DNA of 34,821 nucleotides from an uncultured Bacilli bacterium (GCA_947629365.1 CANRDM010000005.1:1-34821), one strand, 5' to 3'. Counted from the first letter of the stretch, positions 1 through 7,841 are shown. Made by a program: numbers and translations. Notes: generated by a model not told the origin, from the sequence alone.

Positions 1-184
1 CCATCAACTCTCTTTTTAAAAACTATCTAATAATCGTGTTTCTTATCAACGTTTTACAAATTTATTTTAACACTTTTAATATTGCTTTGCAATAAGATTA
101 ATTTTTTCTTTGTAATGCTCTTTTTTTAGTTTCCGCTACTCTTGTTAATCATAGCATCATTTTTTGAATTAATTATTTATTTGT
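1..184. other. AT-rich intergenic stretch at window edge
   Basis: No gene, RNA or convincing terminator is visible here. A minus-strand ATG at 4-2, preceded by a purine-rich AGAGAG, could be the start of a gene running off the left edge, but it cannot be tested from this window. Confidence 0.4.
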
Positions 185-925
185 TTAGGACCAAATTATT
201 TGTCTTCTAGTTTTTTCAATGCCTTGTGAATTTTTAACTGAATAATATGAATCAGTTTTTACATAAGTTTTAGTATTTCCATCATAAACATATTTAAACA
301 TTAGACTATATCCAGTAGGTACACAACAAATAATGTCTCCTCTAACAAAGCTGCCACCAACATTAATGTAGAAACATTTTTCTGATTCATCAAACGTTGC
401 TTTACCTGCTAAAAGGAAGGCTTCAATTTCTTCGCTAGTATACGATGGATTACCACCTTTCATACTACTATTTTTAATAAGGAATACATCTAAATCTTCT
501 GTTTTAACAGATTTAGTTCCAATCCCAAAATACTTATCAGTAGTAGGTTCATATCTAACATAAATTAAATTAGTAATTCCATCTTTTGTTTCAGTATCAT
601 CTTTCACCCAATAATCACTTACAACTATTTGGTGGCATTCGCCTTTAGCAATTAAACTGGTTATTTCTTCCTTAGTATAAGTTACCTTATCAATAGGTAA
701 TTCTTGTAATTCATAAAAATCAGCATAATAATGATTAGAATCTAAAAATGAATTCCACTTTTCTTCTTCAGTTTGTTCTTCTACAACAACATTTTCAATC
801 GGCAGATTATCATTATCAATCTTAGCTTTGGAAACTCCTAATCTAAAATTTTCCGCTAAAGATATAATAGCAACAGATAAGATAACAGCATTAATTATTC
901 TTTTATTTTTCTCATTATTTAACAT
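185..925 (-). CDS. Exported or membrane-anchored hypothetical protein with two internal repeats
   Basis: I do not recognise the family of this 246-residue protein. Residues about 10-25 form one hydrophobic segment after a Lys/Arg-rich start, so it is probably exported or anchored by its N-terminus. Two stretches resemble each other: YTKEEITSLIAKGE near residue 82 and YTSEEIEAFLLAGK near residue 161, each followed by beta-rich sequence, which suggests a duplicated small domain. A strong Shine-Dalgarno (AGGGGGA) precedes the ATG, and a good sigma-A promoter lies just upstream. It is transcribed alone and no neighbour points to a function. Confidence 0.7.
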   Translation of the reverse strand: MLNNEKNKRIINAVILSVAIISLAENFRLGVSKAKIDNDNLPIENVVVEEQTEEEKWNSFLDSNHYYADFYELQELPIDKVTYTKEEITSLIAKGECHQIVVSDYWVKDDTETKDGITNLIYVRYEPTTDKYFGIGTKSVKTEDLDVFLIKNSSMKGGNPSYTSEEIEAFLLAGKATFDESEKCFYINVGGSFVRGDIICCVPTGYSLMFKYVYDGNTKTYVKTDSYYSVKNSQGIEKTRRQIIWS

Positions 926-956
926 CTAAATTTCCCCCTTTAAAAGAACAACTAGA

Positions 957-985
957 ATTATATAGCAAAAATATTTGGAAGTCAA
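957..985 (-). promoter_or_regulatory. Sigma-A promoter for the exported hypothetical gene
   Basis: Read on the minus strand: -35 TTGACT (985-980), a 17-base spacer and -10 TATAAT (962-957). The gene starts about 30 bases further on. Confidence 0.75.
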
Positions 986-987
986 GT

Positions 988-1037
988 TAAAAATTATGGC
1001 CACTAAATCTATGTAAAATTAGGGTACTAAATCTATG
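988..1037 (-). repeat. Near-tandem 24-26 bp duplication over the yidD stop codon
   Basis: On the minus strand CATAGATTTAGT followed by an AT-rich tail occurs at 1037-1014 and again at 1013-988. The first copy encodes the IDLVP end of YidD and its stop. The second lies just past the stop and would still read IDLV in frame, so it looks like a local tandem duplication. Confidence 0.6.
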
Positions 1038-1225
1038 CCGCCTTTACTAAAGGGATTACATTTTAAAATTCTTTTAATAGCTAAAAAACTTCCCTTTATA
1101 GCGCCATATTTTGTAATAGCTTCTTTAGCATAATTAGAACAAGTTGGATAGTATTTACACCTGCTATGTGTAGCTATGGGCATCCTTTGATACACATCAA
1201 TTAATTTTAATAATAATTTCTTCAT
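1019..1225 (-). CDS. yidD: YidD family membrane protein insertion factor
   Basis: This 68-residue protein matches the YidD family over its whole length. CKYYPTCSNYA lies at residues 23-33 with Cys23 and Cys29, the third conserved Cys56 is in LKCNPF, and the protein ends in the typical GGIDLVP. YidD sits at the inner face of the membrane through an amphipathic helix and assists YidC/Oxa1-dependent insertion. Here it is not beside rpmH, rnpA or yidC, its usual neighbours. There is no Shine-Dalgarno, and the -10 box lies six bases from the ATG, so the message may be leaderless. Confidence 0.93.
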   Translation of the reverse strand: MKKLLLKLIDVYQRMPIATHSRCKYYPTCSNYAKEAITKYGAIKGSFLAIKRILKCNPFSKGGIDLVP

Positions 1226-1231
1226 ATTTAA

Positions 1232-1260
1232 AGTATAATCGGTTATAATTTTTTTAACAA
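1232..1260 (-). promoter_or_regulatory. yidD promoter, apparently giving a leaderless mRNA
   Basis: Minus strand: -35 TTGTTA (1260-1255), 17-base spacer, -10 TATACT (1237-1232). The ATG begins at 1225, only six bases after the -10 box, so transcription should begin at or next to the start codon. Confidence 0.6.
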
Positions 1261-1293
1261 GTATTTAAAGATAATTTTTCCAAAAAATGGTAC

Positions 1294-1342
1294 TTGCATC
1301 AAATAAAAATTTATTATATACTCGTTATGTAAACAATTGTTT
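1294..1342 (+). promoter_or_regulatory. Promoter and palindromic operator candidate for the Y-family polymerase
   Basis: -35 TTGCAT (1294-1299), 17-base spacer, -10 TATACT (1317-1322). The expected start site, about 1329, abuts a perfect 12-bp palindrome AAACAATTGTTT at 1331-1342. That position suits a repressor; lesion-bypass polymerase genes are often LexA-controlled, but this is not the Bacillus GAAC-N4-GTTC box. Confidence 0.6.
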
Positions 1343-1358
1343 GATTGGCGGTGAAATA

Positions 1359-2609
1359 ATGAATTCTAAAAGAAATATTTTATGTATTGATTTAAAAAGT
1401 TTTTTTGCTTCTTGTGAATGCGTTGAAAGAGGGCTTGATCCGTTTACTTATCCTTTAGTAGTAGCTAATAAAAAACAAGGGGGAGGGGCAATCACTTTAG
1501 CTGTTACTCCGTATTTAAAAGCAAAAGGGGTAAAATCAAGGGGCAGAATTTATGAAATACCTAAAAATATAAAGTATGACATAGTAAATCCTAGAATGGG
1601 ACTATATATAGCTAAGAGTAAAGAAGTCATTAGTATTTACCTAGATTTTGTTAGTGAAGATGATTTATTAGTTTACTCTATTGATGAATGTTTTTTAGAT
1701 GTTACTAATTATTTAAGGATGTATAAAAAGACTGATTACGAACTTGCTTTGGATATTCTTAAAACCATTAATGAAGCAACAGGCTTAACAGCAACGTGTG
1801 GAATTGGCCCTAATATGCTTCTTGCCAAAGTAGCAATGGACATTGAAGCTAAACATACAAAAGATAATATTGCCAAATGGGAATATGAAGAGATTAAAGA
1901 AAAATTATGGTCTATTACTCCTCTTTCAAAAATGTGGGGAATAGGCAGAAGAATGGAACAAAATTTAAATAAAATGGGCATTTATCAAATTGGTGATTTA
2001 GCTAAATATAATCCTCTGGAATTAAAAGATAAATTTGGGGTGATGGGAATAGAATTATGGAATCACGCTAATGGCATTGATACAAGTATTATTAAAGATT
2101 ATAAAAAAATAGCTAAATCAGAATCATATAGTCATTCCCAAGTTTTATTTAAAGATTATAATGAAAACAATATTAAAATAATTATTTCCGAAATGGTAGA
2201 TGTCGTAGTGCAAAGATTAAGAGAAAATAATAAAATGACAAGATATATTGGCCTTGGTATTGGTTATTCTAAAGAAATTAATAATGGTTTTTATCATACG
2301 ATTAAGCTGGAAGCTGCAACTGATTCCGAAAAGGAAATTTTAAAATATTGCTTACTTATTTTTGATAAATTTTATGAATATTTACCTATTAGAAAAGTAA
2401 CTGTTACTTGTGCAAACTTAGAAAATAAAGAAAGTACGCAATTAAGTTTGTTTGAAAATGAAGAAGATAGTGAAGAAAATCATATTGGTAAAACAATTGA
2501 TGAGATAAAAAACAAATATGGAAAAAATAGCTTAATAAAAGCCACTAGTCTTTTAGAAGATTCAACTGCTAGAGAAAGAAATCAAAAAATTGGAGGTCAT
2601 TTTGAATGA
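1359..2609 (+). CDS. Y-family DNA polymerase, UmuC/UvrX-type lesion-bypass enzyme
   Basis: This 416-residue protein carries the Y-family polymerase signature. The first metal-binding Asp11 lies in ILCIDLKSFFASCE, and the catalytic pair Asp109-Glu110 lies in YSIDECF. A helix-hairpin-helix-like WGIGRRMEQNLNKMGI follows near residue 195, then the C-terminal little-finger region. It would insert nucleotides opposite damaged template bases. The open frame extends upstream to 1287, but I chose the ATG at 1359 because the promoter and its predicted start site lie downstream of 1287 and GGCGGTG precedes 1359. It overlaps yolD by four bases (ATGA), so the two are translationally coupled. Confidence 0.9.
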   Translation: MNSKRNILCIDLKSFFASCECVERGLDPFTYPLVVANKKQGGGAITLAVTPYLKAKGVKSRGRIYEIPKNIKYDIVNPRMGLYIAKSKEVISIYLDFVSEDDLLVYSIDECFLDVTNYLRMYKKTDYELALDILKTINEATGLTATCGIGPNMLLAKVAMDIEAKHTKDNIAKWEYEEIKEKLWSITPLSKMWGIGRRMEQNLNKMGIYQIGDLAKYNPLELKDKFGVMGIELWNHANGIDTSIIKDYKKIAKSESYSHSQVLFKDYNENNIKIIISEMVDVVVQRLRENNKMTRYIGLGIGYSKEINNGFYHTIKLEAATDSEKEILKYCLLIFDKFYEYLPIRKVTVTCANLENKESTQLSLFENEEDSEENHIGKTIDEIKNKYGKNSLIKATSLLEDSTARERNQKIGGHFE

Positions 2610-2926
2610 TCGATCGGGGTATAATAAAATGGCAACCATTTAATTCCTGTTTTAATGGTAGTGATATTATTAAAGATATTAGTAAGAAAAAAGCCAAAGA
2701 AAGAATTGAGTTTCCCACTCTTTCTGATGATCAATTGATGATTTTAGAAGATAAAATTAAAAATGCTTATTATTTAAAAAATAAAATTAATATTACTTAT
2801 TATTATGACGGTGAGATGAAAAGCTTAAGTGGTAAAATTAATTATTTTGATTACTATAATAAAAAAATATATATCAATAATCAAGAAATATATTTTGGCC
2901 AAATTATTAAAATAGGGGAAGCTTAA
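2606..2926 (+). CDS. YolD-like protein
   Basis: A 106-residue protein starting MIDRGIIKWQPF, the signature opening of the YolD-like family, followed by LSDDQLMILEDKIKNA and a small beta-rich C-terminal half. YolD-like proteins are typically encoded beside UvrX/UmuC-type polymerases in Firmicutes and are thought to act as UmuD-like partners; the precise role is unsettled. The start overlaps the polymerase stop codon, confirming a two-gene operon. The 3' end overlaps the convergent gene by four bases. Confidence 0.85.
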   Translation: MIDRGIIKWQPFNSCFNGSDIIKDISKKKAKERIEFPTLSDDQLMILEDKIKNAYYLKNKINITYYYDGEMKSLSGKINYFDYYNKKIYINNQEIYFGQIIKIGEA

Positions 2927-3642
2927 ATCTTCCCTTTGTTAATTAAAGAATTAATATCATCTTCTAAGTTATTTTTTAAAATATAAAGCATTTTATTAAG
3001 ATAGGCTAATTCAGTATGATAATTTTTTTCGGTATCAAATAATAATTTATCATTTATTTCATAAGATATATCGATTACTTCATCTTTTAAAGTAGCGTCC
3101 ATCCAAGATATTAAAGGAATTGGTATTTCTCTATTTAAACTATCATATTTTCTTGGTAATTCAATTTGCCTTTTATTCATTAAAGAAATAATTTTATAGA
3201 AAGCATCTTCACATTTTATTCCAAAATGGAGATTAACATCAATTAAATTTTGCCCAGACACAGAAGAATTAAGGAGGTTTTGGGTAATCGTTTTTAAGGC
3301 ATTATTATCTACCAATTCTACTCCAGCATATATAGCAGTATGCATTACGACAATTCCATTATCTGCTAGCATTTCATAAATTTTTAAAGCAATATCACTA
3401 AACTTATTAATATCAATAAGCTCCATATTATATTGAAGATTAACTTTAGAAAATGTTAAATTATTATTGTTTTGCCGGTTAAATGCAGTTAATTTAGGTT
3501 TAAATAAATTATTATCATCTTGGTCATATACTTTAATTTCTGTAAATTCATTAACTAAATTATTATTAATAATATCGATAAATTTTTGATGATCATCATA
3601 AATGTTAAACCAAAAAGTTATACTTAAAAAATTAGGCTTCAT
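2923..3642 (-). CDS. Hypothetical protein, 239 aa
   Basis: No family recognised. The protein is soluble, acidic and Asn-rich, with no signal or membrane segment. It has alternating predicted strands in the first half and a helical C-terminus. It starts with GAGGTAATTAATG inside the last codons of the upstream membrane-protein gene (11-base overlap), so the two are translationally coupled and probably functionally linked. Confidence 0.65.
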   Translation of the reverse strand: MKPNFLSITFWFNIYDDHQKFIDIINNNLVNEFTEIKVYDQDDNNLFKPKLTAFNRQNNNNLTFSKVNLQYNMELIDINKFSDIALKIYEMLADNGIVVMHTAIYAGVELVDNNALKTITQNLLNSSVSGQNLIDVNLHFGIKCEDAFYKIISLMNKRQIELPRKYDSLNREIPIPLISWMDATLKDEVIDISYEINDKLLFDTEKNYHTELAYLNKMLYILKNNLEDDINSLINKGKI

Positions 3643-4231
3643 TAATTACCTCAAAAGTACTTAGCATAAAATTAATTCTTGATTTTATTTCATCATTATA
3701 GTGACTACTATCAGGGGTTTTAACCGTAATTTTATAAGTTAAGCCTTGTTCTTTAACATAGTATAATTTAGTATAATCATCAACGGTAATAACACAACTG
3801 TTATGTACTTCATCACCAGCCGTAATACAGTTACTTGGAATAGTACTCTTCTCTACGATAACTAATATTTTTTCAGCTTTATTATATTTAAACATATCTT
3901 GTTTTTTGTATTTAACGACTTTAAAAGTATCAATGTCATAACGCATATTATAGCTTAAATCACTAACATATTTTTGAGTCAAAATTGTTTCATCCTTGCC
4001 ACTCACATTAATTGTATCTACCCGTTTATCAGTTGAAATGTTAATTTTTAAATAACTTTTTTGAACAAAAAAATAATTCATTAAATATACGCAAATTACA
4101 CAGGAAATAACAACTCCTAAAAATATTAAAACTTTCATTTCAAATGTCTTTTCCTCTTCTTTAGGCTTTTTAGTCGTGGGTTCAACTTTTCCCAAAGATT
4201 TTTTATTTTTAACATTCTTATTATTAGCCAT
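3632..4231 (-). CDS. Single-pass membrane protein, hypothetical
   Basis: A 199-residue protein with a Lys-rich cytoplasmic N-terminus (about residues 1-30), one transmembrane helix (about 32-53, containing CVICVYLMNYFF) and an external domain rich in beta strands. Two Cys in the external part (in SNCITAG and NSCVIT) could form a disulfide. No family recognised. First gene of a two-gene operon with the overlapping 2923-3642 gene. AAAGGTAGTG precedes the ATG at a good distance. Confidence 0.65.
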   Translation of the reverse strand: MANNKNVKNKKSLGKVEPTTKKPKEEEKTFEMKVLIFLGVVISCVICVYLMNYFFVQKSYLKINISTDKRVDTINVSGKDETILTQKYVSDLSYNMRYDIDTFKVVKYKKQDMFKYNKAEKILVIVEKSTIPSNCITAGDEVHNSCVITVDDYTKLYYVKEQGLTYKITVKTPDSSHYNDEIKSRINFMLSTFEVINEA

Positions 4232-4368
4232 ATAATCACTACCTTTATTTTAATAATACTACGCAAATTTAAAATCAGCAATATTAATTTATTTTCACTA
4301 TGTCAATAAATATAAATACATAATTATTATTGGCTATTATGACTTTTATATGTATTATTATGGCAAAA

Positions 4369-4390
4369 TAAAAACCCGTAAAACGGGCTT
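4369..4390 (-). terminator. Rho-independent terminator after tRNA-Ala
   Basis: On the minus strand a CCCGT/ACGGG stem with a short T-rich loop is followed by TTTTTATT. It begins about 10 bases past the tRNA CCA. Confidence 0.8.
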
Positions 4391-4400
4391 AATTGTCAAT

Positions 4401-4477
4401 TGGTGGAGGATGTGGGATTCGAACCCGCGACCCTCTGCGTGCAGGGCAGATGCTCTAGCCAGCTGAGCTAATCCCCC
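4401..4477 (-). tRNA. tRNA-Ala(UGC) with an unusual C33
   Basis: A full cloverleaf with encoded CCA. The acceptor stem GGGGGAT/ATCCTCC includes the G3.U70 pair that specifies alanine. The anticodon stem TCTGC/GCAGA closes a CCTGCAC loop, giving anticodon TGC. Position 33 is C instead of the nearly universal U, and the T stem has a C50/A64 mismatch. The gene may be functional or slightly degenerate. Confidence 0.9.
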
Positions 4478-4527
4478 AAAGGACAAGATTATCTTAACAC
4501 ATAACCTTGAGATAATCAAGCAAATTT

Positions 4528-4737
4528 TTATTGTTTTTCTTTTTTTACAACTTTTATTAATCCATTTTCAAGTTCTTCAAGGGCTCTTCCTAAATCCTTT
4601 TTACTAACATAATTACTAATGCGCATTTGATAATGAGAAGTCTCTTGCATTTGTTTACTTCTTTTAGAAGCAACGTGAACTAACATATATTTTGAATCAA
4701 CAATATTAAGTAATTTATCAATTGATGGATATAACAT
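4528..4737 (-). CDS. rpoZ: DNA-directed RNA polymerase subunit omega
   Basis: This 69-residue protein matches omega: MLYPSIDKLLNIVDSKYMLVHVASKRSKQM at the N-terminus (conserved SKY.LV..AakRA.q core), then the KDLGRALEELENGLI helix. Omega helps assemble the beta' subunit. GGAGAGG lies seven bases before the ATG. The usual neighbour gmk is absent here and the gene appears to stand alone between tRNA-Ala and a small membrane protein gene. Confidence 0.9.
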   Translation of the reverse strand: MLYPSIDKLLNIVDSKYMLVHVASKRSKQMQETSHYQMRISNYVSKKDLGRALEELENGLIKVVKKEKQ

Positions 4738-4826
4738 AAATACATCCTCTCCTTACATTAATATCTTACTAAATATTTTATCTTTAATACAAGCATTATT
4801 GTAAATTTGACATTAATTTTACTAAG

Positions 4827-5204
4827 CTAAACTGATTTTTCAATTTCTATTTCAAAACCGTTATCTTGTAATTTTATGCGAACCTTTCTAGAATTAAAAG
4901 TGGCATCTTCACTAGGGTCTTTAATATTACCTTCTTCATCAGGAATTAAGTAGGCATTATCAATAAGTTCTTGAACGGTAACATATTTAATTGGCTCTTC
5001 TTCCGTAAATTCTTCTTGATGATCTTGAGCGTATTTTTTTGCTCCTTCTTCAATAATATTCATTACTTGTGTATGATAAAAAGAAGCATCATAATCATTA
5101 ACAAAAGCATATGATATTTTGTTGACAATAATAAAATAACCAATTGTAAATACTAGTAAGATTATGGCTAATGTCATTATTTTTTTATCTTTTAAATATT
5201 TCAA
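4827..5204 (-). CDS. Small membrane-anchored protein, pilin-like layout
   Basis: About 125 residues: a short basic N-terminus, one strongly hydrophobic helix (MTLAIILLVFTIGYFIIV) and an external domain containing HTQVMNIIEEGAKKYA and VTVQELIDNAYL. This layout resembles minor pseudopilin-like proteins, but there is no clear prepilin peptidase site, so that reading is weak. I prefer the TTG at 5204 because AGGTG lies six bases before it; an in-frame TTG at 5219 is the alternative. Confidence 0.6.
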   Translation of the reverse strand: MKYLKDKKIMTLAIILLVFTIGYFIIVNKISYAFVNDYDASFYHTQVMNIIEEGAKKYAQDHQEEFTEEEPIKYVTVQELIDNAYLIPDEEGNIKDPSEDATFNSRKVRIKLQDNGFEIEIEKSV

Positions 5205-5267
5205 TCTTTTCACCTTCAATATCCATAAATATTATAACTTATAATTTAGTTTATGCCAAGGGCAAAA

Positions 5268-5300
5268 AGAAAAAAGCTCTTTTTTAAAGAAGCTTTTTAG
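5268..5300 (-). terminator. Terminator after cotD
   Basis: Minus strand: an imperfect stem AAAAGCTTCTTT / AAAGAGCTTTT with one bulge, followed by TTTTTTCTTTTT. It begins at the cotD stop codon. Confidence 0.7.
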
Positions 5301-5617
5301 AAACAACATTTACGATCGTAAACATTTGATACGACGTTTTCTTCACACGTTGTAAAGCAAGGTTGATATGTATGTCTATAAATGTGATGATTTATAACTC
5401 GCGTATTGCAAGGCATAATATGTGGTACTTCATAGCACATATATCTGTGGCATACTCTTTCTTGAGGGCATTCTTGAATTGGTTGACACATTACAGTTTG
5501 GCTTGGCATTGCATAATTCATATCACAACAACCACCCATTCCCATATTCATATCCATTCCCATAGTTGCACCATCATAGTTAGAATCTTGATTATACTCA
5601 AATTTCTTTTGTTCCAT
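5297..5617 (-). CDS. cotD: CotD-like spore coat protein
   Basis: A 106-residue Cys-, His- and Met-rich protein without signal or membrane helix. The segment VPHIMPCNTRVINHHIYRH followed by a TCEENVVSN tail has the pattern of Bacillus CotD (PHxHPTxTxxVNHHxxxHxHYxPH). The N-terminus is a Met/Gly-rich low-complexity stretch, and Cys pairs (GGCC, KCC) suit coat cross-linking. CotD is an inner-coat protein made in the mother cell. A sequence fitting a sigma-K promoter lies just upstream. The family match is by pattern only. Confidence 0.65.
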   Translation of the reverse strand: MEQKKFEYNQDSNYDGATMGMDMNMGMGGCCDMNYAMPSQTVMCQPIQECPQERVCHRYMCYEVPHIMPCNTRVINHHIYRHTYQPCFTTCEENVVSNVYDRKCCF

Positions 5618-5638
5618 AATTTTATTTCCTTTCTAGTG

Positions 5639-5665
5639 TATCATATGAAATAAAATTATTTTGGT
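5639..5665 (-). promoter_or_regulatory. Candidate sigma-K promoter of cotD
   Basis: Minus strand: AC (5665-5664), 16-base spacer, CATATGATA (5647-5639). This fits the Bacillus sigma-K pattern AC-N16/17-CATANNNTA and lies about 22 bases before the cotD ATG. The pattern is short, but gene and sigma factor agree. Confidence 0.5.
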
Positions 5666-5675
5666 ATGGGTTATT

Positions 5676-7100
5676 TTAATTAAGTGGGGCAAATTGTTTC
5701 CTTGGGGTTGTCTCATCTATTTTTTTAAATACATATCCTTTATTTTTTAAATTTTCAATTATTGTTGGTAATGCGGTAAGAGTATTTTTCTTAATATCGT
5801 GCATTAATATTATATAGTTGCCATTACCTTTAACATATTTTTTAATGGTATTTATTATATCATCAACAGAGTTGTTTTTACACGTATCACAACAATCAAC
5901 ACTCCAGTCAAAATAAGTATAACCTTTTTCAGTCATCAAACTAGCTAAAGTCGTCATTATGCCTTCTGAGTGCTTTCTACTAACGGTATTACTAGTGCCT
6001 CCGGGAAATCTAAAATATTTAGGATGAGTCCCCGTTTTATCAAATACGATTTGCTCAATTTTATTAAAATCAGCTAAGTAAGTATCAACGCTATCATAAA
6101 TATCCCATTTATGACTATATGTATGAATACCAACTGTATGACCTTCATTGTATTCTCTGGTAATTAAATCATAATATTTAGAAAATTGACCAGTTACAAA
6201 GAAAGTTGCTTTAATGTTATTTTTAGCTAAAATATCAAGGATTTTGGCAGTATATTGACCTGGGCCATCATCAAATGTTAAATAAATTGTACCATCAGTT
6301 ACATATGCAAGAGGATCATCATCTTTATCGACAACAACAACTTTTCTTTCTTTAGTAACAACATTACCATATTCATCTTTAACTTCATATTTAATTTTAT
6401 ACTCACCTAATTTAGAGGTATCTACTTTACCAGAAATTTTAATGTTTTCACTTATATCACCATCGCAAGAATCACTAGCTGTAGCTCCCTCTTCTTCATA
6501 AGCACTTCCCTCTTTTATATACATTACTTCTTGGCCATTAATACTAATAACTGGTTTTTCATTATCAACGTAATCGATGGCACTTTTAATTGTTGATTCA
6601 TTTTTTGAACTATCAGATACATTCAAAAATATTTCATCTTTCTCAATTTTAAATTTTATTTTATCAGTAATATTGCCATCATAATTATCATTAGCGGTGG
6701 CATTAATATCAATAACTTTATTATTTTTACAAGCCTTAACGTTGCCATTAAGAGTAATTTGCGGTTTAACATCATCAATAACATTAATTATTTGTATCTT
6801 AGTATTTTTTAAACCATTAGCTTTAGCTGTATAAACAATTGGGTATTTTCCTACTTTAGTTACGTCAACCTCACCGGAAACAGTAACTTTAATTTCATCT
6901 TTACCAAAAATATTTTTAACATAAGCTTTAGCTCCTAAAGGAGAATAATTTTCACCAACTCGGACTGTCACAAATACTTTATCATTTAATTCAATGCTAA
7001 TTTTAGGCAGAAAGATGCTAATAATAAGTAAAACATTAATAAATATTAAAATGGAACCAATTATAATAATCTTCTTTTTATTTTTAATACTACTTCTCAT
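5676..7100 (-). CDS. Polysaccharide deacetylase with Ig-like repeats
   Basis: A 474-residue membrane-anchored protein. One helix at about 11-31 is followed by three Ig-like repeats of the DUF5011 type (about 40-108, 112-180, 183-258; motifs YDGNIT and CDGDIS). A NodB-type catalytic domain fills about 271-465. Its motifs are intact: TFDDGP 275-280 (base Asp277, metal Asp278), HTYSH 326-330 (metal His326 and His330), RFPGG 364-368, DWSVD 398-402 and ILMHD 431-435. It should remove N-acetyl groups from peptidoglycan sugars outside the cell, like PgdA or PdaA. A three-codon upstream ORF overlaps its start. Confidence 0.88.
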   Translation of the reverse strand: MRSSIKNKKKIIIIGSILIFINVLLIISIFLPKISIELNDKVFVTVRVGENYSPLGAKAYVKNIFGKDEIKVTVSGEVDVTKVGKYPIVYTAKANGLKNTKIQIINVIDDVKPQITLNGNVKACKNNKVIDINATANDNYDGNITDKIKFKIEKDEIFLNVSDSSKNESTIKSAIDYVDNEKPVISINGQEVMYIKEGSAYEEEGATASDSCDGDISENIKISGKVDTSKLGEYKIKYEVKDEYGNVVTKERKVVVVDKDDDPLAYVTDGTIYLTFDDGPGQYTAKILDILAKNNIKATFFVTGQFSKYYDLITREYNEGHTVGIHTYSHKWDIYDSVDTYLADFNKIEQIVFDKTGTHPKYFRFPGGTSNTVSRKHSEGIMTTLASLMTEKGYTYFDWSVDCCDTCKNNSVDDIINTIKKYVKGNGNYIILMHDIKKNTLTALPTIIENLKNKGYVFKKIDETTPRKQFAPLN

Positions 7101-7108
7101 ATAACCAT
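7097..7108 (-). promoter_or_regulatory. Three-codon upstream ORF overlapping the deacetylase start
   Basis: Minus strand: AAAGGTGA, then ATG GTT ATA TGA (7108-7097), whose stop overlaps the deacetylase ATG (7100-7098) as ATGA. The Shine-Dalgarno is well spaced for this mini-ORF but about 15 bases from the main ATG, which suggests translational coupling. Confidence 0.45.
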
Positions 7109-7238
7109 CCGAATTTCACCTTTATTATAGCACGGTTAATAAATGTTTTAAATAAAATTTCGCATTTTGCTAAAATTTTACAATACATTTTTAAATGATT
7201 ATATTAAATAAGAAAAATAAAAAAGCCTTGCGGCTCAA

Positions 7239-7832
7239 TTATTGCTTTAAATAGACTTTTATTTTGAAAAAATATTCACAACCACTTATTATTGAAAGGA
7301 TTGTGGCAATTAAAACTAAAATAGTAGCAATAGGAACATTTAAATAAACAAAAGGAAAATTTCCAAATAAAACAAGAGTTAGACCCACCATCATAAATAT
7401 GGTTTTAAGTTTTCCAAGCTTACTAGCAGCGACTACTTTACCATTTGATCCGGAAATCATTTTTAAAGAATCAACAATTATATCACGTGTAATGATTACA
7501 ACCGGAATTAAAACAGGAATTAGTCTATCATATGCTAAAATTATAAGTAAGCCATTAACTAAAATTTTATCTGCAATTGCATCTGCGACTTTACCAAAAT
7601 CGGTCACCATATTGCGACTTCTTGCAATATAGCCATCAATAAAATCACTAACTGAACCAATTAAGAATAAAACACCTGCAATAATATATTTTAAATTTAT
7701 TATACTTCCATTAACTAAAAACTCCGGAAATTTAACGCCTAAATCATACCACGGTATTAATAATAATACGATCATTATAACGGCAATAATAATTCTAAAA
7801 ATTGTAATTTTATTAGGTAAATTCATTTTCAT
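7239..7832 (-). CDS. pgsA: CDP-diacylglycerol--glycerol-3-phosphate 3-phosphatidyltransferase
   Basis: A 197-residue multi-pass membrane enzyme making phosphatidylglycerol phosphate, the committed step to phosphatidylglycerol. The CDP-alcohol phosphotransferase motif is complete: Asp63, Asp66-Gly67, Ala70-Arg71, Gly80, Asp84 and Asp88. Length fits PgsA. It follows rodZ by nine bases in the same direction, the order seen in Bacillus (rodZ/ymfM then pgsA), which supports the call. Confidence 0.93.
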   Translation of the reverse strand: MKMNLPNKITIFRIIIAVIMIVLLLIPWYDLGVKFPEFLVNGSIINLKYIIAGVLFLIGSVSDFIDGYIARSRNMVTDFGKVADAIADKILVNGLLIILAYDRLIPVLIPVVIITRDIIVDSLKMISGSNGKVVAASKLGKLKTIFMMVGLTLVLFGNFPFVYLNVPIATILVLIATILSIISGCEYFFKIKVYLKQ

Positions 7833-7841
7833 ACTACTTCA

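Noticed and set aside
1-4. Minus-strand ATG at the left edge with AGAGAG before it
   Set aside because: Only one codon is visible and the ribosome site is too close; nothing can be supported.
1287-1358. Upstream extension of the Y-family polymerase
   Set aside because: Those 24 codons have no ribosome site and contain the -35 and -10 boxes; the family's N-terminus begins at 1359.
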